NCBI GenBank assembly: GCA_023423935.1 | Contig: JAFAEQ010000001.1 | Span: forward strand, 1-43,818 | Direction of reading: 5' to 3' | Source of the DNA: Pseudomonadota bacterium | GTDB taxonomy: Bacteria > Pseudomonadota > Gammaproteobacteria > Steroidobacterales > Steroidobacteraceae | Length of the DNA stretch: 43,818 nucleotides | In this document: positions 1-8,462 of the stretch, one piece after another | Numbering within the stretch: position 1 is the stretch's first letter | Layout: every line of letters starts with the position of its first letter | Position numbers and translations under genes: made by a program | The notes under the pieces: generated by a model | Database searches by the model: none | What the model saw: the letters and a program-made list of their open reading frames with translations, nothing else | Told to the model about the DNA's origin: nothing

Positions 1-844
1 ACTCATTGATTGCGGTATTAAGCTCGGCAAGCGAGAAAAACTGGCGATCGCGCAGACGCGCCAGGATCCAGCGCTCGACGATCTGCACGCCGGTCTCGAC
101 TTTCGATTTGTCGCGCGGCTTGCGCACGCGTGCCGGCAAGATGGCCACGCCATAGTGTTCGGCGAACTCGGCGTAGGCGCGATTGAGCTCCGGATCGTAG
201 CGATGCGGCTTATCGACACCGCTCTTGAGGTTGTCGGGTACGAACGCGGCCGGCGCTCCGCCGAAAAACTCGAGTGCTCGAACGTGAGCACCGAGCCAAT
301 CGGCGAGACCCTGGGTCCAGCTCGCTTCGGCGTAGGTGTAGTTCGAGCAGCCGAGCACAGCGACGAAGATCTGCGCTTCGCGGATCTCCCCGGTGTGTCG
401 ATCGATGATCCCGACCGTCTGGCCCGCGTAATCGACGAAGCTCTTGTCGCCCGCACGATGCTCAAAGCGCATCACCGGCTCAACGCTACGCTGCAGCCAC
501 TTGCGGTACTGAACACAGAAGGCGGTGTATTGCAGCCCATTGGGATGTTGGGCTTTGTACTCCTGCCACAGCAGCAGGCGCGTCACGCTCGGGCGCGTCA
601 GCTCGCGCTGGATATGCGCGAAGTCCGGCAGCGGGATCTCGATGACGCGCGGCTGCGGGGCGTACAACAACGCTTCGAGCCGCTCATCGTCGAGCTCATC
701 GGGCAAGGGCCAGCTCAACTGCGCTTGTGCGGCGCGACGCAAGCACTCCTGAATCGTCGAAAGCGCATGGCCCAGGCTGGCGGCGATCTGCCGAGGGCTC
801 AGCCCCGAGAACTTAAGCCGCAAAATCTCGCGAATCTTCCGCAT
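1..844 (-). CDS. istA: IS21-family transposase IstA (3' end outside window)
   Basis: The minus-strand reading starts at an ATG at 844, preceded by a GAGAGG ribosome binding site about 7 nt upstream, and stays open to the window edge (281 codons). The N-terminus (MRKIREILRLKFSGLSPRQI) is the helix-turn-helix typical of IstA. It is followed by a DDE integrase core with the motifs DYAGQT (first catalytic Asp region), a stretch containing FVPDNLKSGV (second Asp region), and a segment containing PRDKSKVE that should hold the third acidic residue. The protein catalyses cut-and-paste transposition together with the ATPase IstB, which should lie beyond the left edge. It appears intact as far as it can be read. 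Confidence 0.93.
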   Translation of the reverse strand, partial: MRKIREILRLKFSGLSPRQIAASLGHALSTIQECLRRAAQAQLSWPLPDELDDERLEALLYAPQPRVIEIPLPDFAHIQRELTRPSVTRLLLWQEYKAQHPNGLQYTAFCVQYRKWLQRSVEPVMRFEHRAGDKSFVDYAGQTVGIIDRHTGEIREAQIFVAVLGCSNYTYAEASWTQGLADWLGAHVRALEFFGGAPAAFVPDNLKSGVDKPHRYDPELNRAYAEFAEHYGVAILPARVRKPRDKSKVETGVQIVERWILARLRDRQFFSLAELNTAINE

Positions 845-1001
845 GGACAACCTCTCTTGCGCCACCCCGATCCCCTTCGCCTAGGCAAAAGGGAGCGACG
901 ATAGCGTTGGTTGTCCCGCCTCACTCGACGTTCGTCAGGTCACCCCTGCGAGGCGACCGGCATCACGTGAAATGACCGACCGGCATGGCGTGAAATACGC
1001 A
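1..1001 (-). mobile_element. IS21-family insertion sequence, partial
   Basis: This is the upstream end of an IS21-like element whose other end lies outside the window. It holds the start of the istA-type transposase gene and a terminal region at about 955-1001. Two near-identical units (GACCGGCATCACGTGAAAT and GACCGGCATGGCGTGAAAT) follow each other there, as expected for the multiple terminal repeats of IS21 elements. The outer boundary is set at the CA near position 1001; this is an inference, because the matching end and any target duplication cannot be seen. Confidence 0.75.
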
Positions 1002-1292
1002 GGCAACCGCAACGCACCGCACCCGGAGAATCCGCCTGCACGCCTTCGACGTCAGCGCGTCGAGAACGCGGACTTCAGTGAAGACAAAGCGAGTGAAGAG
1101 ACTCGCGACACGCCGAGTGTCGAGAACGAATCGGAATTACGCCTAGGAGGAGACATCGGTTCCGATCGGGTCATCGGACCCGATGAAGCGGGCTTAGGCG
1201 GCAGCCTCGATCAAGCGGAAGAAGCGCAGTTGGGCATCACGGATGAAGAGCTCGCCGAGATGGCGCGGCGTCGAGGCGCGCGAGAAGATTGA
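972..1292 (+). CDS. Small acidic hypothetical protein, possibly 5'-altered by IS21
   Basis: This is a 106-residue open frame rich in Glu, Asp and Gly, with a hydrophilic, probably disordered composition. The middle reads GSDRVIGPDEAGLGG and the end is ITDEELAEMARRRGARED. No signal peptide, membrane segment or known domain is visible. I do not recognise the function. The first ATG (972) lies inside the terminal repeats of the neighbouring IS21 element, so the natural 5' end and promoter were probably replaced by the insertion. The true gene may begin near codon 11 or have lost its N-terminus. The even, acidic protein-like composition of the last 80 residues is the reason for keeping it. Confidence 0.45.
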   Translation: MTDRHGVKYAGNRNAPHPENPPARLRRQRVENADFSEDKASEETRDTPSVENESELRLGGDIGSDRVIGPDEAGLGGSLDQAEEAQLGITDEELAEMARRRGARED

Positions 1293-1302
1293 AGAGGAGC
1301 GG

Positions 1303-1362
1303 GGTGCCGGGTTTAGGTATTCAGGTTACGACCTCATAACCTGAATACCTAAACCCGGCACC
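1303..1362. repeat. Perfect 26-bp inverted repeat hairpin
   Basis: Two perfectly complementary 26-bp arms (1303-1328 and 1337-1362) flank an 8-nt loop. The outer part of the arm is GGTGCCGGGTTTAGGTATT. The hairpin lies between the convergent ends of the acidic ORF (stop 1292) and peptidase A (stop 1386), so it could terminate transcription from both sides, although no T-tract follows. The GGTGCCGG terminus is shared with the inverted repeats at 10143 and 10525, which suggests a mobile REP/MITE-like family. It is followed by two tandem copies of GGCACCGAAGATC (1357-1382). Confidence 0.8.
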
Positions 1363-1385
1363 GAAGATCGGCACCGAAGATCATC

Positions 1386-3761
1386 TCACCGCGGCGTTGG
1401 ATCGATGTAGCGATCGAGGAATTCGTACACGCGTTTCCAGTAGTCGACGATGTGCTGGGATCGCTGCAGTGCATGTCCCTCTTGGGCATACTCGAGCATC
1501 ACCACATCCTTCTTCAACCGTTTGAGGCTATTGAACACCGCGCCACTGTCCGCGGAGATCGCGTCCTTGTCACCTCGCTGGATCAGCAGTGGCGTTGTCA
1601 CTCGATCGAAGAAGAAGAATGGTGAATTCTCCATGTATCGTATTGGCTGCTGCCAAGGCGTGCCGCCCATTCGCGACTGGCCGTGCTCGTAGTAGTTGGT
1701 CCAGTCCATGTCTGTAGATGGATAAGCAGCAAAGAAATTGCTGGGCGCAGAATTGGTCGCAATAGCGGCCTTGAAACGCGTGGTTTGCACCAAGAGTGCC
1801 AGCGTGCCATAGCCACCGAAGCTCTGTCCGGTCACAGCCAGCTTCTCGGGATCGGCGATGCCCAACTCGATCACCTTGTCCACTGCAGGAAGCACCGCCG
1901 AGGAATAATCTTTCAACGGAGTGAAGTCGTGCAGCGGAATGTCCGGCTGCAGCACCGCGTAGCCATGCGCGCCGAAGAGTTGGGCATTCATCTGAGACCC
2001 AACAGATTCCATCCCAAATCGATTGATGCTCTGCGAAGGTTGGATGCCTCCGTAAATCTGCACGAGGAGCGGATAGCGCTTACCTGGCTCATAGTGCGGC
2101 GGCAGGAGCAAGGCTCCCTTGATCCGCTCGCCACGTGCGCTGGTCCATTCAATGAGCCGTGGACGACCCATCGCCTTGCCGACCAATCGCGGATGGAATT
2201 GCGTCAGCTGACGAGTCTCGCCCGTAACCACATCGAGCGTCCAAAGATCTGGCGGTCGCGTTGCGTCCTCGCGTTCGTACACCAATCGGCCGGCACGGCC
2301 CGGGACAACTGCCATCGCGCTACGGACGCTAGCCTCCCACTCTGCGATCGGCACGAGCCGCTCGGTACGCCGCTCGAAGCGGTGAAATCCCTCCTTGGAA
2401 CTCTCTTGATCGTACATTACGACGACAAGCGAACCATCGTTATCCGGGGACCATATCTGCCGATTTGCCTGCAGCACGAGGCTGCGCACCGGGCGGCCCT
2501 CCACATCGATCAGTTTGCGCGCGCGCCGGCCATCGCTCGAGAACTCGATGAGCTTCCCTGTCGGAACTCTTCCAAAGGTAGATCCCGCCGTCGCATTGTC
2601 GACCAGATAGAAGCTGCGGCCGTCAGCACTCCACGCAGGCGCTTGCTCAGGAAAGTGCATCCGTTGCTGCCCGAGAGGAGCGGAGGCTTCGACACGCACT
2701 CCGTCCAACGTCGTGACGTACACGTGCGCGTTGCCATGATGCTCAGACCAACTGACGTAGGCGATCCGGTCGCTTATCGGTGACCAGCTAAAGAAAGAGT
2801 AGGTATTCGTGATCGCGACGTTCGCATCGAGTGTGCGCGCGCCGCCACCATCGAGAGGGTATAGGCGCAGCGCGTATTGCATTAGGCCGTGGCTGTCTAA
2901 GCCCAACGTATCGAGCGCAGCTACCCACTTGCCATTCGGTGAAAGACTGTATTGATACGCGTTGATGCGCTTGGCCACATGCACAACGCTGCTGGTCTCG
3001 ACATTCACAGTCACCAGATCAGCTAGACGGAGATGTTGGTACAGATCTGGAAGTCTCAGTCCTGTGTTTGCCGGGGTACTGCCTTGCGAGGCACCTTGCC
3101 CCTCCTCTGCAGCTGTGCGGTCCGCGAGGGTGCTGTGGACCGTCACCTCGACCGCATTCTCATCGCGCTTTGAAGGCATGCTTTCCGCCGCCTGCCACCG
3201 CCGGTAACCATCATGCAACAGGTCAAGATCGCGCCTTGTCATGCCCTCCGGCACAGCCTTGTACAGAATCGACTTGCCGTCAGGACTCCAGACCGGATTC
3301 TCGTAGGGCAGCGAAACGCGCACGACTGGGCCATCCAGCAACCGCGCCTTCTCCTTGCTCCGCTCCCATAGCCACACTCTCGGCTCGCCAGTGCGGTCTG
3401 AGTAAAATGCATAGAGCCGCCCGTCGGGTGACCAACTGCCGCCCCAAGAAATACCGGGTCCCGGCGCCAGGCGCGTCAATTTCCCAGTGCGCATGTCCAG
3501 TACGTGCGCACGATAGATTGATGCCCCACCCATCGGATAGCCTGTCGCGGTGTACCGCTGGGTAGGGAAGTCAAACTCCAAAGTCTCGGTACTGCTCGCT
3601 ACATCCAGCATCGCGAGCTCGCCGTCGGGAGAGAACCTCGGCCCGCCGAAGTATCCCAACGTGATTGTCTCGACCAAATCCTCCGGTCGTAGGGTGTTCG
3701 TACTCGTTGCGAATGACGCTCCTGCTCCCAAGAGCAAAACGGCTAAGCAATGAACACGCAT
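1386..3761 (-). CDS. Module A: S9 prolyl oligopeptidase-family peptidase
   Basis: The start is set at the ATG at 3761, which gives a clear signal peptide (MRVHCLAVLLLGAGASFATS) preceded by AAGGG; the frame continues 100 codons upstream but that part is not protein-like. The 791-residue product has an N-terminal beta-propeller (repeated SPDG and SPNGK blade motifs) and a C-terminal alpha/beta hydrolase domain. The nucleophile motif GQSFGG places Ser at about 647, with Asp near 733 (GDKDA) and His near 763 (EGH). Family S9 enzymes cleave short peptides. With a signal peptide it should act in the periplasm on material imported by receptor A, encoded 92 bp upstream in the same operon. It is closest to the enzymes of modules C and E. 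The exact substrate is unknown. Confidence 0.92.
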   Translation of the reverse strand: MRVHCLAVLLLGAGASFATSTNTLRPEDLVETITLGYFGGPRFSPDGELAMLDVASSTETLEFDFPTQRYTATGYPMGGASIYRAHVLDMRTGKLTRLAPGPGISWGGSWSPDGRLYAFYSDRTGEPRVWLWERSKEKARLLDGPVVRVSLPYENPVWSPDGKSILYKAVPEGMTRRDLDLLHDGYRRWQAAESMPSKRDENAVEVTVHSTLADRTAAEEGQGASQGSTPANTGLRLPDLYQHLRLADLVTVNVETSSVVHVAKRINAYQYSLSPNGKWVAALDTLGLDSHGLMQYALRLYPLDGGGARTLDANVAITNTYSFFSWSPISDRIAYVSWSEHHGNAHVYVTTLDGVRVEASAPLGQQRMHFPEQAPAWSADGRSFYLVDNATAGSTFGRVPTGKLIEFSSDGRRARKLIDVEGRPVRSLVLQANRQIWSPDNDGSLVVVMYDQESSKEGFHRFERRTERLVPIAEWEASVRSAMAVVPGRAGRLVYEREDATRPPDLWTLDVVTGETRQLTQFHPRLVGKAMGRPRLIEWTSARGERIKGALLLPPHYEPGKRYPLLVQIYGGIQPSQSINRFGMESVGSQMNAQLFGAHGYAVLQPDIPLHDFTPLKDYSSAVLPAVDKVIELGIADPEKLAVTGQSFGGYGTLALLVQTTRFKAAIATNSAPSNFFAAYPSTDMDWTNYYEHGQSRMGGTPWQQPIRYMENSPFFFFDRVTTPLLIQRGDKDAISADSGAVFNSLKRLKKDVVMLEYAQEGHALQRSQHIVDYWKRVYEFLDRYIDPTPR

Positions 3762-3853
3762 GAAATTCCAAACCCTTGAGAAGGATCGCTGATCGCCGAG
3801 CAGGTGCGGAGAGCTGCGACCACCGCAACCCTGAACGACCGCGTGATCCTCGA

Positions 3854-6526
3854 TCACCATGCGACGGTCAACTGCAGCGCGATGAAGCGCCCCAGCGCTG
3901 AAGCATTCACGCCGTCGTAGTGAATTCCAAGAAGACTTCCGATGAAGGGTGGATCGCGATCGAACACGTTCACGCCAGACAGGGAAACGGCCGTCCTTTC
4001 TGGTGCGCCGCCAATCAACTGTCCAATCTCGTACTGGAGCGTCAAGTCGACGGTCGTCCAAGAGGACACGTGCTCACGCTGTGAAGAACCGGCCAACGGG
4101 CTCGTGCGCTTGTCGCGATAGTCATCCGTGTAATTGATGAATGCGGCCGTCGTGAGCGGTCCGCGGCTCAGGCTAAGACTGCCTCGTACCTTCAAGTCGA
4201 CCGGAAGCCAGACATTGTTCATCTGCTCTGTCGACTGCACACCTTCGATGAACTGCTCCGAGTTTCTCAACAGTCTCGTCCCGTTCATCTGTAGACCCCA
4301 GTTTCCGAGCAACGAGGACCATGTGTATCGAAAGGAGACGTCCACGCCCGAGACGCGCATGGAGGAAACATTCGTGAGCCGGGAATCCACGATGGCATCG
4401 ATATCCTGCGCTGCAGGCATCGGGCACAACGCGTAGTCAGCGTAATAGCAAGTCGCCGGGTACTGATTCAGGTACGCGTCTATCGTTTCTGCAGGTGGAT
4501 CGCGAGTGATGAGACGTTCGTAGATGGGATCGAGCAGCACACTGAACAGGTCGTACGCAGTTTCGAGTGGATTACGGACTCGATCCGTATAGTCGATGTC
4601 GAAATACGTCATGGATAGCTCCGCTCCAAGCGCCTGAATATCGAAGCCGGCCGTCCAGTTCTTCGATTCTTCCGGATCGAGTTTCTCGCGACTACCGATC
4701 AGGTAAAGAACGTCCGCTGTCCCGGATCGATCCGCGAAAGCCTCTCGGTATACGGTGGGGTATACATCCGCAGGATTGAGCTGTGTGAGCAGGGGTGCCT
4801 TGAATGACGTGCCCCACGTGCCTCTGATGTTCAACGCATCTACAGGTCTCCAGGCCAAGCCTAGTTTCGGGTTAGAGCTCGAACCGAAGTCACTGTAATC
4901 TTCTAAACGCCCCGCGATCGTTAGCTCAAGTTGCTCGATGCCCGTACGGCGATTCGTGGCGCCGACGAGAGGCACGTTCACCTCCGCATACGCCGCGGCA
5001 ATTTCGCGATCGAGTCGCATCGGTGTCGAATCATTGATGCGCGCCAGGTGTTCGTATCGGAATTGCCCGCCTAAGGCTAACCGGATGTCGCCACCGGGAA
5101 TGTGCACCAGCGAGCCGTCAGCAGCTAGCTCGACTAACCACATCCGTGACTTCTCAGCCATGGACGAGATACTGGCCCCGCCGCTCCGTAGCCGATCGGA
5201 CTCACTCTGTCCGAACTGCCCGGTGAGGCGCACCTGCCAATCCTTCGCGATATCCGCTGTTAAGCCGAGCGTTCCACTGTACTGTTCCACCTCCGTGGTG
5301 TAGTCGTACTTCGGGCCGAAGTACGCCATGCTGTACGCACTTTCGCGCTTTCCAAAGCTTAGATCCGAGATGAGCTCGATGCCGTCCGTGAGCTGCTGAG
5401 AGATCATCGCCAGCGCGCTATGCCGCGTCATCGCGGGAATGACCTTTAGACTATCCAGATAGACAGCGGGTCGCAGGAAGTCTCGCTCCGTGGCCTCGAG
5501 ATCGGTGCGACGCAGGTAGTCATAGCTGAGCATCAGTTGTCCGCTCTCCCATGAGCGACCCAGCATCTGCCCAGCCTGAAGCTCGTCGTGATCGCCGTCA
5601 GTCACCGAGCCGTAGCGCAGCCGTGTCTCGGCGCCCTCGAAGTCCTTCCGAGTCACGAAGTTGACGACTCCGCCCACTGCGTCTGAACCATAGGTCGCGG
5701 AAGCGCCGTCTGTCAGTATCTCGATTCGCTCCACGGCGCCTAGAGGGATCAAAGAAACGTCCACGAATGACGCGTCCCCAGCGGCAGGCAAGCGCCGGCC
5801 GTTCAATAGAACCAAGGTCGCGTCGCTGCCAAGGCCCCGCAGATTCACGCCGGCGCCATTGTAGGTGAAGCTACCCTGTTCTCCGTTGAGATCCCCGGCC
5901 ATCATGTCGGTGACGCTGTTGAAGTTCTGCGATAGCCCTTGGATGAACTGCTGCGTCGTCGCATGCCCACTCGCCTCGATATCTTTTCGATCGAATGTAA
6001 GCACCGGCGAGGAGAAGTTGTGCGCGCCACGGATGTGTGAGCCCGTGACGATGACTTCTTCGAGCTGAATTCGCGCTGGATCCTGCTTCGAGTCGTCCGC
6101 CCCCACGCTCGCCGCGGCCTGTCCACCCACTGTCCCAGCTTGCGCGACCCTCATCGATCTGCGGTCTTGCTCGCGCACATCGCTGATACGGCGCATGCGT
6201 GTGGACGTCGCGGTCATGAGACGCGAGACGGTGATGGTGTCTTGAGCGGGCTGCTGAACCGTCAGCTTCTTATCGGACGTCAGTAAGCGAATGGCCTCTT
6301 GAACAGTCAGGTCGCCATTAAGCGCTGGCGCGTAGAGACCGTCGACGGTGTCTGAGTCGAAGAGAATGTTGACGTTCGCTTGCTGGCTGATCGCACGCAG
6401 CGATTGCTGCAACGGCTGTGCAGGCAGCTCGAACTTGAACGTTTGAGCATGTGTTGCCGTGGCGAGCAGCATCGCCACAGTGGCAGACAATGAGGCAATC
6501 GAGCGTCGACGATTCACGCGGACCAT
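3854..6526 (-). CDS. Module A: TonB-dependent receptor with STN domain
   Basis: This is an outer-membrane ligand-gated transporter and signal transducer of 890 residues. A signal peptide (residues 1-28, ending THAQ) precedes an STN domain (about 30-101), a linker, a TonB-box-like segment (LEEVIVTGSHIRG near 155-167), a plug (LLNGRRLPAAG, DGASATYGSDAVGGVVN) and a 22-strand barrel ending in the aromatic residue W. The STN domain identifies it as a transducer that signals to FecR. The ATG at 6526 has a GGGAGAG ribosome binding site. Its plug is closest to that of receptor B (shared GSHIRGA and STTQQFI/ATTQQFI motifs). The ligand is probably a peptide, given the peptidase encoded next. Confidence 0.95.
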   Translation of the reverse strand: MVRVNRRRSIASLSATVAMLLATATHAQTFKFELPAQPLQQSLRAISQQANVNILFDSDTVDGLYAPALNGDLTVQEAIRLLTSDKKLTVQQPAQDTITVSRLMTATSTRMRRISDVREQDRRSMRVAQAGTVGGQAAASVGADDSKQDPARIQLEEVIVTGSHIRGAHNFSSPVLTFDRKDIEASGHATTQQFIQGLSQNFNSVTDMMAGDLNGEQGSFTYNGAGVNLRGLGSDATLVLLNGRRLPAAGDASFVDVSLIPLGAVERIEILTDGASATYGSDAVGGVVNFVTRKDFEGAETRLRYGSVTDGDHDELQAGQMLGRSWESGQLMLSYDYLRRTDLEATERDFLRPAVYLDSLKVIPAMTRHSALAMISQQLTDGIELISDLSFGKRESAYSMAYFGPKYDYTTEVEQYSGTLGLTADIAKDWQVRLTGQFGQSESDRLRSGGASISSMAEKSRMWLVELAADGSLVHIPGGDIRLALGGQFRYEHLARINDSTPMRLDREIAAAYAEVNVPLVGATNRRTGIEQLELTIAGRLEDYSDFGSSSNPKLGLAWRPVDALNIRGTWGTSFKAPLLTQLNPADVYPTVYREAFADRSGTADVLYLIGSREKLDPEESKNWTAGFDIQALGAELSMTYFDIDYTDRVRNPLETAYDLFSVLLDPIYERLITRDPPAETIDAYLNQYPATCYYADYALCPMPAAQDIDAIVDSRLTNVSSMRVSGVDVSFRYTWSSLLGNWGLQMNGTRLLRNSEQFIEGVQSTEQMNNVWLPVDLKVRGSLSLSRGPLTTAAFINYTDDYRDKRTSPLAGSSQREHVSSWTTVDLTLQYEIGQLIGGAPERTAVSLSGVNVFDRDPPFIGSLLGIHYDGVNASALGRFIALQLTVAW

Positions 6527-6568
6527 TGTTCTTCTCTCCCCTGCGCATCAAGTGTGCGTTTGTAAGGA

Positions 6569-6595
6569 GTAGACGTAACGGTCGCGCGATACCTC
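6569..6595 (-). promoter_or_regulatory. Module A receptor promoter, cognate to its sigma factor
   Basis: On the minus strand the motif is GAGGT, 13 nt, then TACGTCTAC. The same two blocks with exactly the same spacing occur upstream of the module A sigma gene (8299-8325). CGTCTAC resembles an ECF -10 element. It lies 43 nt before the receptor ATG and downstream of fecR A. Assignment to the module A sigma factor is inferred from this pairing. Confidence 0.65.
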
Positions 6596-6753
6596 TATTC
6601 GGGGCTATCCAGTTTCTGATCCAAGCAGTGAAGACGACAAGCAGATCGGCGACATGCACCGAATGAACTGGCGAGGCGCCTACCGGTGGATCAAGATCTC
6701 CGGGAGCTCTTGTCGAGAATGTAAGAACTCTCACGCCCGCGCTCAGCCAATCA

Positions 6754-7770
6754 CTAACCCTGCGGACGCAAGTGAATCTCTTTGCCGCGCACGTCAGCCT
6801 CCAAGCCATACATGCCCGCGACTGCGCGAGCGAAGCCTTCTGCGTCGCCTGCCTTGTAGTTGCCGCTGATGCGGATGCCGCCGATCTCGGCGTCGTCGAT
6901 GACGATGACGGATTCGCCGTAGCGGTTCATCTCGGCCGCAGCCTCTGCAAGCGAGGTGCGATCGAGGATCACTTCGCCGCGTCGCCACGCCGTGACCACC
7001 TCGAGCGGTGGCGTATCGAGCATCTCTGTCCGCTTCGCTGTAACGGTGAAGCGCTCGCCGGGCGTAAGCGTGACGATCGGTGCCGGCTCCGCTGCGGGCA
7101 TGGCATGCACAGACGCTGAGCCTGCCTCCCTATCGGCGCGTGATGACACTGTCGTGATCGCGACCTTGCCTTCAAGCAAAGTCACTGCGGTCGTGTCGGG
7201 CGCCTGACGAACAAGGAACACAGTACCCAACGCCTTCACTTCGTGATCACCGGCCACCACAACGAATGGTCGCTGTTCATCGTGAGCCACCTCGAAGATC
7301 GCTTCGCCTTCGACGAGTTGCACACGGCGGATATCATCGCGGTAGTGCACATGAACGCGCGTGCTCGAGTTCAGCGTCACATGGCTGCCGTCTTTGAGAT
7401 CGACGGTGCGCTGCTCGCCGATCGCGGTCACATACGTTGGATCGCGAAGTACACCGTACGTCGTCAGCAAGCCGATGGCGCATGTCACGAGTACTGCGGC
7501 GGCAATCGCGAGCGGTCGAGCACGAGGCTTGCGTTGCAATGGACTTACGCGTGGATAGCGTCCGGCCTGAGTTGTACCGACTGCATCCCAGATCTCGGTC
7601 ATACGCTCGAACACCTTAGCGTTCTGCGGATCCGACTCGAGCCAGCGTCGAAAGCCCGCCTCCGCCGCCGCTGAGCGCTGCGGACCATGGAGTCGCGCGA
7701 TCCACGCCGCCGCTTCGGCGCGCGCTTCGGGCGAAAACTCTTGAGTGGTATCAGACAGCGACGTCATCAT
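6754..7770 (-). CDS. Module A: FecR-like anti-sigma regulator
   Basis: This is a single-pass inner-membrane regulator of 338 residues. The N-terminal cytoplasmic DUF4880-type domain (AAAWIARLHGPQRSAAAEAG) should bind the sigma factor. It is followed by a membrane helix (LAIAAAVLVTCAIGLLTTYG), a periplasmic FecR domain (AIGEQRTVDLKDGSHVTLNS, then GEAIFEVAHDEQRPFVV) and a C-terminal STN-like DUF4974 domain. The start at 7770 is chosen because its ATG overlaps the sigma stop codon as ATGA, giving translational coupling; a start at 7785 is also possible. It should relay the signal from the STN domain of receptor A. Confidence 0.92.
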   Translation of the reverse strand: MMTSLSDTTQEFSPEARAEAAAWIARLHGPQRSAAAEAGFRRWLESDPQNAKVFERMTEIWDAVGTTQAGRYPRVSPLQRKPRARPLAIAAAVLVTCAIGLLTTYGVLRDPTYVTAIGEQRTVDLKDGSHVTLNSSTRVHVHYRDDIRRVQLVEGEAIFEVAHDEQRPFVVVAGDHEVKALGTVFLVRQAPDTTAVTLLEGKVAITTVSSRADREAGSASVHAMPAAEPAPIVTLTPGERFTVTAKRTEMLDTPPLEVVTAWRRGEVILDRTSLAEAAAEMNRYGESVIVIDDAEIGGIRISGNYKAGDAEGFARAVAGMYGLEADVRGKEIHLRPQG

Positions 7771-8246
7771 GACTGGGCCATCCATTCAAATAGGAAGAGC
7801 GATGCCTTCGCGATGTGCTTCTCAACGGTGCTGACGCTGAGCTCGAGCTGACGTGCGATCTGTGCGTAGCTGTAGCCCTCGAGGCGATGCATCAAGAACA
7901 CCTCACGCACGCGCGGACTCAATGCTTCGATGCCCGCATGCAGATGCCGCAGACGCTCCTGCGCCATGAGGATTTCTTCGGGTACAGGATGCGGATCGAG
8001 CAGATCGAGCGACTCGATACCGCCCTGCACGACAGGCGCAACCGCCGCCTTGCGCCGCGCATCGATCATCAGGTTGAGCGCCGTGCGAGCAAGAAATGCC
8101 TCGGGCTTCGCCACCTCGTGCTCACGACAATAAGTCTGCAGGCGCACGAACGCCTCTTGGATCAGATCGTCCGATTCGTCACCCGAACGCCCGCGACTGC
8201 GCAGCAACCTGCGCAACCGCCCCATGATCAACGACGCCTCGTGCAT
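7767..8246 (-). CDS. Module A: FecI-like ECF sigma factor
   Basis: This is a short (159-residue) extracytoplasmic-function sigma factor. Region 2 is visible around DESDDLIQEAFVRLQTY and region 4 around MHRLEGYSYAQIARQLELS, ending in a VEKHIAKA recognition helix. Such factors direct RNA polymerase to receptor promoters after release by FecR. It is shorter than its paralogues at the N-terminus. The start at 8246 fits a putative promoter 53-79 nt upstream; the Met at residue 8 is an alternative. It overlaps fecR A by 4 bp. Confidence 0.92.
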   Translation of the reverse strand: MHEASLIMGRLRRLLRSRGRSGDESDDLIQEAFVRLQTYCREHEVAKPEAFLARTALNLMIDARRKAAVAPVVQGGIESLDLLDPHPVPEEILMAQERLRHLHAGIEALSPRVREVFLMHRLEGYSYAQIARQLELSVSTVEKHIAKASLFLFEWMAQS

Positions 8247-8298
8247 AACCTCAACTTCAACCCGTCACCGGACAATACCCGCACCCTCGCCTAACGAT

Positions 8299-8325
8299 GT
8301 AGACGTATCCAGGAGAAGAAACCTC
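8299..8325 (-). promoter_or_regulatory. Module A sigma gene promoter (autoregulatory)
   Basis: On the minus strand GAGGT is followed after 13 nt by TACGTCTAC, matching the module A receptor promoter block for block. The -10-like part (8299-8305) is unique DNA. The -35-like part (8321-8325) lies inside the dispersed direct repeat that starts at 8312, so the repeat appears to supply half of this promoter. Confidence 0.62.
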
Positions 8326-8462
8326 CATCGTGCGGGACCTGGTTATGGATTCTGCGCCGCTCGGTCGCGCCAGGTCTGAGTCCGTCTGGGCAAGATCCGG
8401 GCGGCCCACCCGGTTAGATCCATACATATATATGAGTGTCCCCGGGCTCGACTGATCAGTTG
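8312..8462 (+). repeat. Direct repeat, copy 1 (left of the ATPase gene)
   Basis: About 150 bp is nearly identical to 10363-10520. Both copies run from GGAGAAGAAACCTCC through CCGCTCGGTCGCGCCAGG to an AT-rich core ACATATATATGAGTG (8424-8438) and a CGACTG end, with a few substitutions and short indels. Together the copies bracket the AAA ATPase gene. Part of the 3' segment recurs in degenerate form at 10272-10320. Confidence 0.85.

Noticed and set aside
155..904. Plus-strand open frame opposite the IS21 transposase
   Set aside because: The minus strand encodes IstA with conserved motifs, so this frame is its complement.
1683..2783. Long open frame on the plus strand opposite peptidase A
   Set aside because: It is antisense to a gene with a clear fold and catalytic residues, and its product is rich in Arg and His as expected from the complement of GC-rich coding DNA.
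3762..4061. N-terminal 100 residues of the longer peptidase A frame
   Set aside because: The sequence overlaps the receptor A gene end, is Arg-rich and precedes a perfect signal peptide start.
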